DNA of 64,000 bases. It comes from Daucus carota subsp. sativus (Eukaryota; Streptophyta; Magnoliopsida; Apiales; Apiaceae). The notes beneath the pieces are model-generated. The model did no database searches, was not told the origin of the DNA, and was given only the letters and a program-made list of their open reading frames with translations. The position numbers and the translations under genes were made by a program. The stretch covers positions 18,164,058 to 18,228,057 of the forward strand of contig NC_030388.2 of the NCBI RefSeq assembly GCF_001625215.2, in the 5' to 3' direction. Shown here piece by piece: positions 61,091 through 64,000 of the stretch; the stretch's first letter is position 1; each line of letters starts with the position of its first letter.

Positions 61091-61461
61091 GAGCATGTCC
61101 AACGGTATTGGCTATAGTGGTTGGTTAAATTGGACATGCAAGACATTATGTAAAATTTGCTGAACCTGTAATACATTTTGCTTCGATGGTAGTGGCTATA
61201 TTGATTGGTCATATATTAGAAATGATATGTAATTATTATTTTAGTTGTTATAAATAGAATATATTGTTTTAATATAATAATAAATGATATGGCATTTGTT
61301 ATATATATGTAGCTCTTCAACAAATATAGCCATCTACAGGGCTTAGCTAAAATTATAGATAAGGGAAGGGTAGAGTAATATTATCAGGAGATTATGTATT
61401 TCTTTTTCATGATATGTCAACTTATTTTTTAACCAAGGGTTTTGTAGGGCTGGAGTTGCTC
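61091..61461. mobile_element. PIF/Harbinger-type MITE, GAGCATCTCCAACC family, copy 2
   Basis: Ends GAGCATGTCCAAC and GGCTGGAGTTGCTC with TTA duplications (61088-61090, 61462-61464). The interior (GTTGGTTAAATTGGAC, GTAAAATTTGCTGAACCTGT) matches the reverse complement of the element at 24851, so the two copies lie in opposite orientation. It lies 170 bp past the U-box stop codon, near or within the 3'UTR. Confidence 0.87.
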
Positions 61462-62069
61462 TTATGCGCTAGCTGTTATGTGGTGTGATTATATTAGCTT
61501 CTATGTTCGGGATCAGAGAACTGGTTAAATTGGTAATTTTCAATTTGTTTGAGTAACCAAACATATTGAAGATTCCACATTTATCAAGTATAGGCGTATA
61601 ACATATATTTGCTGACACTAGGGAAAATACTGTACTTGATATAAAATAGCGATTAGTCGTCACTCTTATTGAGCAGGGAAGATTTTGCAAGCATGAGCGA
61701 TTTGGTGTGATTATAAAACTAGCATAGAATTGCGCTTGACTCGAGATTACTCATTGAAAATATAGTAAGACCAAAGTACTCTTAAATCTAAAAGAACTTT
61801 GCCTTTGCAGAAAATTAAAGAATCCGAGAGAACTGAGATTGAGTTAAATGATTTGAAAGCGATTGACTTGTTAAATGTTCTTGATTGGTTGGTACAGGGG
61901 GTGTCCTTCCAGCTGCTGAGAGTGGAAGCCCTGATTGAGGTACAAAGGTGTCGACTTGAGATGGATGAGTAGTTTGAGGTAAAGTTCCGTTTTTTAAGTA
62001 GGTACTCCTCTTCCGGGTCATGCAGCGGGTAGAGGGTATAAATGAATCTCTGGATTGATTAGAATTAGA

Positions 62070-62347
62070 CAATTACAGCTTGTCTTGAAGTTTCATGCAT
62101 CTGCTGCAACACCTGAACAAACTTTTTCGACTATGAAAATTGTGAAAACAAGCCTTTCAAGTCGATTTCAAGATGTATTTCTCAGGAATTACTTGCTAGT
62201 GTATATCGAAAAGGAGATTGTGGAGACCATTTCTGTTGAGGAGATTATTGACTCATCTTATTTAGTCAAAGAAACACAAGCACATCTCAAAAAAATTGGT
62301 TTGTTTCTCCTTTTGTTCATTTTGGTCGCCCCTATATTAGATCTCTA
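62070..62347 (+). pseudogene. hAT transposase C-terminal dimerisation-domain fossil
   Basis: The translation ASAATPEQTFSTMKIVKTSL followed by RNYLLVYIEKEIVETIS resembles the hATC dimerisation region of plant hAT-like proteins (typically STATVERAFSAMKIVKTRLR ... YIEKDI). Only this last piece is readable. There is no start codon and no zinc-finger BED or catalytic part in the preceding 250 bp. It is a relic, although domesticated fragments of this type exist in plants. Confidence 0.6.
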
Positions 62348-62349
62348 GT

Positions 62350-63620
62350 TCCACCCTTGCGCAGTCACAAAGGGTGAGTGTTTTATTACAGCTTAGTTGT
62401 GAGTAGACTAATAGACGTGAATACAGAAGTAAAGGATGCAGGAACGGAGAATCGAGGGCTAACAAGACCTATCACCGGAGCCAGTATAAGAAAGTTAGGA
62501 GTGTTGGACAAAAGAGAGAGGCGAGCTAAGAGAAATGAGACAGATAGATTCAAAATTTTGTTCTTCTGAAGAATGAGAGACTTGAGGAAATGTTTTGTTG
62601 TTCATATGTAAAGGCTTGTAAGGTTTTGCTCGTTGTATCGAATTAAACCACATGCTGCACCGCTTGCAGGCCCCGTGTATCGAATGTTTTGTTGTTTCAC
62701 GCGTTAGCTGGGCCCATACTAATGATACCTCCTAAAAATGGACTAAAGAAGCTACAAGACTCTGATTAGATTCTTTATAACAAAAATATAATCGATCTCA
62801 ACCTTCAAATATGGAATTCGATGGGGTAAAAGATGTGAAGGATGCTCTGAATGAAGGTTCAAAATAAAATATATGATCAATCAACATCTATCGAATTTGA
62901 AAGATTCAGAAGAGAAGGTCTGATACTTTAATTCTGATATATCGGTGAACTATAAATTGGAATCCTGGTGCCTATAGATACTGATGCTCAGCTGGGAGCA
63001 AAATATTTCCTGGAAGATTTGGACCATTTCGTTCATGAGCAAAAGAGCCGACTTCATCTTGTTTTAGATTGATTACGTATCTATCAATATTGAATTGATT
63101 GGTCTGATTGCAGTAAGACCACGGCAATGGAGGTCAAGAGCAGATAATTATACGCTTATTTTTTAGAGAAGATAGAGATAGTATAGCACATTTTGCATAT
63201 ATTTGATCTTTAATTGTTTGTCAATTTCTATGCTCAAAGTTAAAAGGACTCGCCCAGATTGTTTTTATGGTGTATTTTTCCATTTCAGTACATGTCAAAG
63301 CTCAAAAGCAGTCCAGATAATGCACATTCAAAGTCAATCTCAGCACAAATATACATGCACTGCATCCTTTTTGCTGCTGATTGCTGTTGAATGCACCAAG
63401 TACTATAAGTTTGTCAAAATTTGACACTTGACAGGCAGTTTTCACAAAATCAATACAAAATATTATTAAGAACAATTTGTACAAATAGGATTCTGGAACA
63501 AGAGAGTAATACATATATGCTCAATAGTAGAAGCTAACTACAAATGAGGTTATATTTACAAGCAGCTAGGGGGTAGTAAATGAAAGGCATATATTATAAC
63601 TATGCTACAAAAATCACAAA
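62350..63620. other. Spacer and HSF 3' region
   Basis: Nothing recognised. The right part should contain the 3'UTR of the HSF gene. Confidence 0.4.
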
Positions 63621-63626
63621 TGAACA

Positions 63627-64000
63627 TCAAGTTCTTTGTGCAGGAGCAAGCTGTCCCAACTTATCCGTGAGATTATTTATACTCCTCATATTTAACCAAA
63701 AATTTTCATGATCAACTGCTTGACTCCCATCCTTTCTACTCTCAATGTGTTTTCTTTTGGAATGAACTTCTGGTCCATCTGTTGAGTCCACATTGTCGGT
63801 CAGAAATTGTTCCCAAAAACCATCGTTGGCACCAGTCGGCGAATTAGACAAGCTTCCAGCTGCCTCTGTTTTTAGAATGGAAACCTCTGGCACAATTGCT
63901 CTATTAGGCTCTGAATTCATGTCAATCTTAGAAGTTTCAACCGCAAGATCAGTGTAAGATATGGCTGGGCTGTTAGCAATGCTTGTTGATTGATCAAAAT
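63627..64000 (-). CDS. Class A heat-shock transcription factor, C-terminal part (HSFA4-like)
   Basis: The frame is open from the window edge to a TGA at 63627-63629, giving 124 residues of the C-terminal activation region. DGFWEQFLTD is a typical AHA activation motif (aromatic and bulky residues in an acidic context). MRSINNLTDKLGQLAPAQ ends the protein with the leucine-rich export-type signal typical of class A HSFs. The DNA-binding and HR-A/B domains lie beyond the window. The spacing of AHA, a charged linker with SKRKHIESRKDG, and the NES recalls HSFA4. HSFA5 or A8 cannot be excluded. The neighbouring STICHEL-like gene supports HSFA4, since the Arabidopsis counterparts are close together. 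Confidence 0.82.
   Translation of the reverse strand, partial: FDQSTSIANSPAISYTDLAVETSKIDMNSEPNRAIVPEVSILKTEAAGSLSNSPTGANDGFWEQFLTDNVDSTDGPEVHSKRKHIESRKDGSQAVDHENFWLNMRSINNLTDKLGQLAPAQRT

Overview
This is nuclear DNA of a flowering plant, most likely a eudicot. Genes have many short GT-AG introns and the spacers are AT-rich. It holds plant-specific families (STICHEL-like, U-box/ARM, class A HSF, DUF641, an IDA/PIP-type peptide precursor) and plant transposons (Copia, LARD-like LTR element, Stowaway, Tourist, hAT MITEs, Helitron). An asterid is my guess, but the sequence alone does not prove it.

Layout. 0.9-4 kb: a secreted signalling-peptide precursor and a DUF641 (GIL1/UNE1-type) protein, both on the minus strand. 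5.3-16.4 kb: a tandem duplication, each copy carrying a complete six-coding-exon SEC61 alpha gene (475 aa) with its 5'UTR intron and promoter. The two deduced proteins appear identical. A hAT MITE lies between the copies and a 0.53-kb foldback element sits in intron 5 of the second. 17.3-24.8 kb: the mitochondrial dicarboxylate/tricarboxylate carrier DTC (297 aa, six exons) and the DEAD-box helicase RH35/DDX41-type (592 aa), whose start codon is alone in its exon. 25.7-39 kb: a transposon stack. A fully open Copia element (956-bp LTRs, 5-bp TSD) sits inside a non-autonomous LTR element (789-bp LTRs, 5-bp TSD), which sits inside a ~1.1-kb Mutator-like TIR element. 39-47 kb: gene-free, with Stowaway, hAT and Helitron elements. 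47.1-56 kb: a STICHEL-like gene (1157 aa predicted). 58.7-60.9 kb: an intronless U-box/ARM E3 ligase of the PUB17/ACRE276 type. 61-62.4 kb: a Tourist-like MITE and a hAT transposase fossil. 63.6-64 kb: the C-terminus of a class A heat-shock factor, running off the window.

The genes form no operon-like unit. Themes are the secretory pathway (SEC61), mitochondrial organic-acid exchange (DTC), RNA processing (RH35), epidermal/trichome development (STICHEL family), immunity-linked ubiquitination (PUB17 type) and stress transcription (HSF). From memory of Arabidopsis locus numbers, the order resembles two Arabidopsis blocks: At1g29290-At1g29340 (peptide, UNE1, SEC61 alpha, PUB17) and At4g18820-At4g18880 (STICHEL-like, HSFA4A). 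No wholly new system was evident. The most notable items are the triple-nested, apparently very young transposon stack, the protein-identical SEC61 alpha pair, and the foldback element inside one copy.
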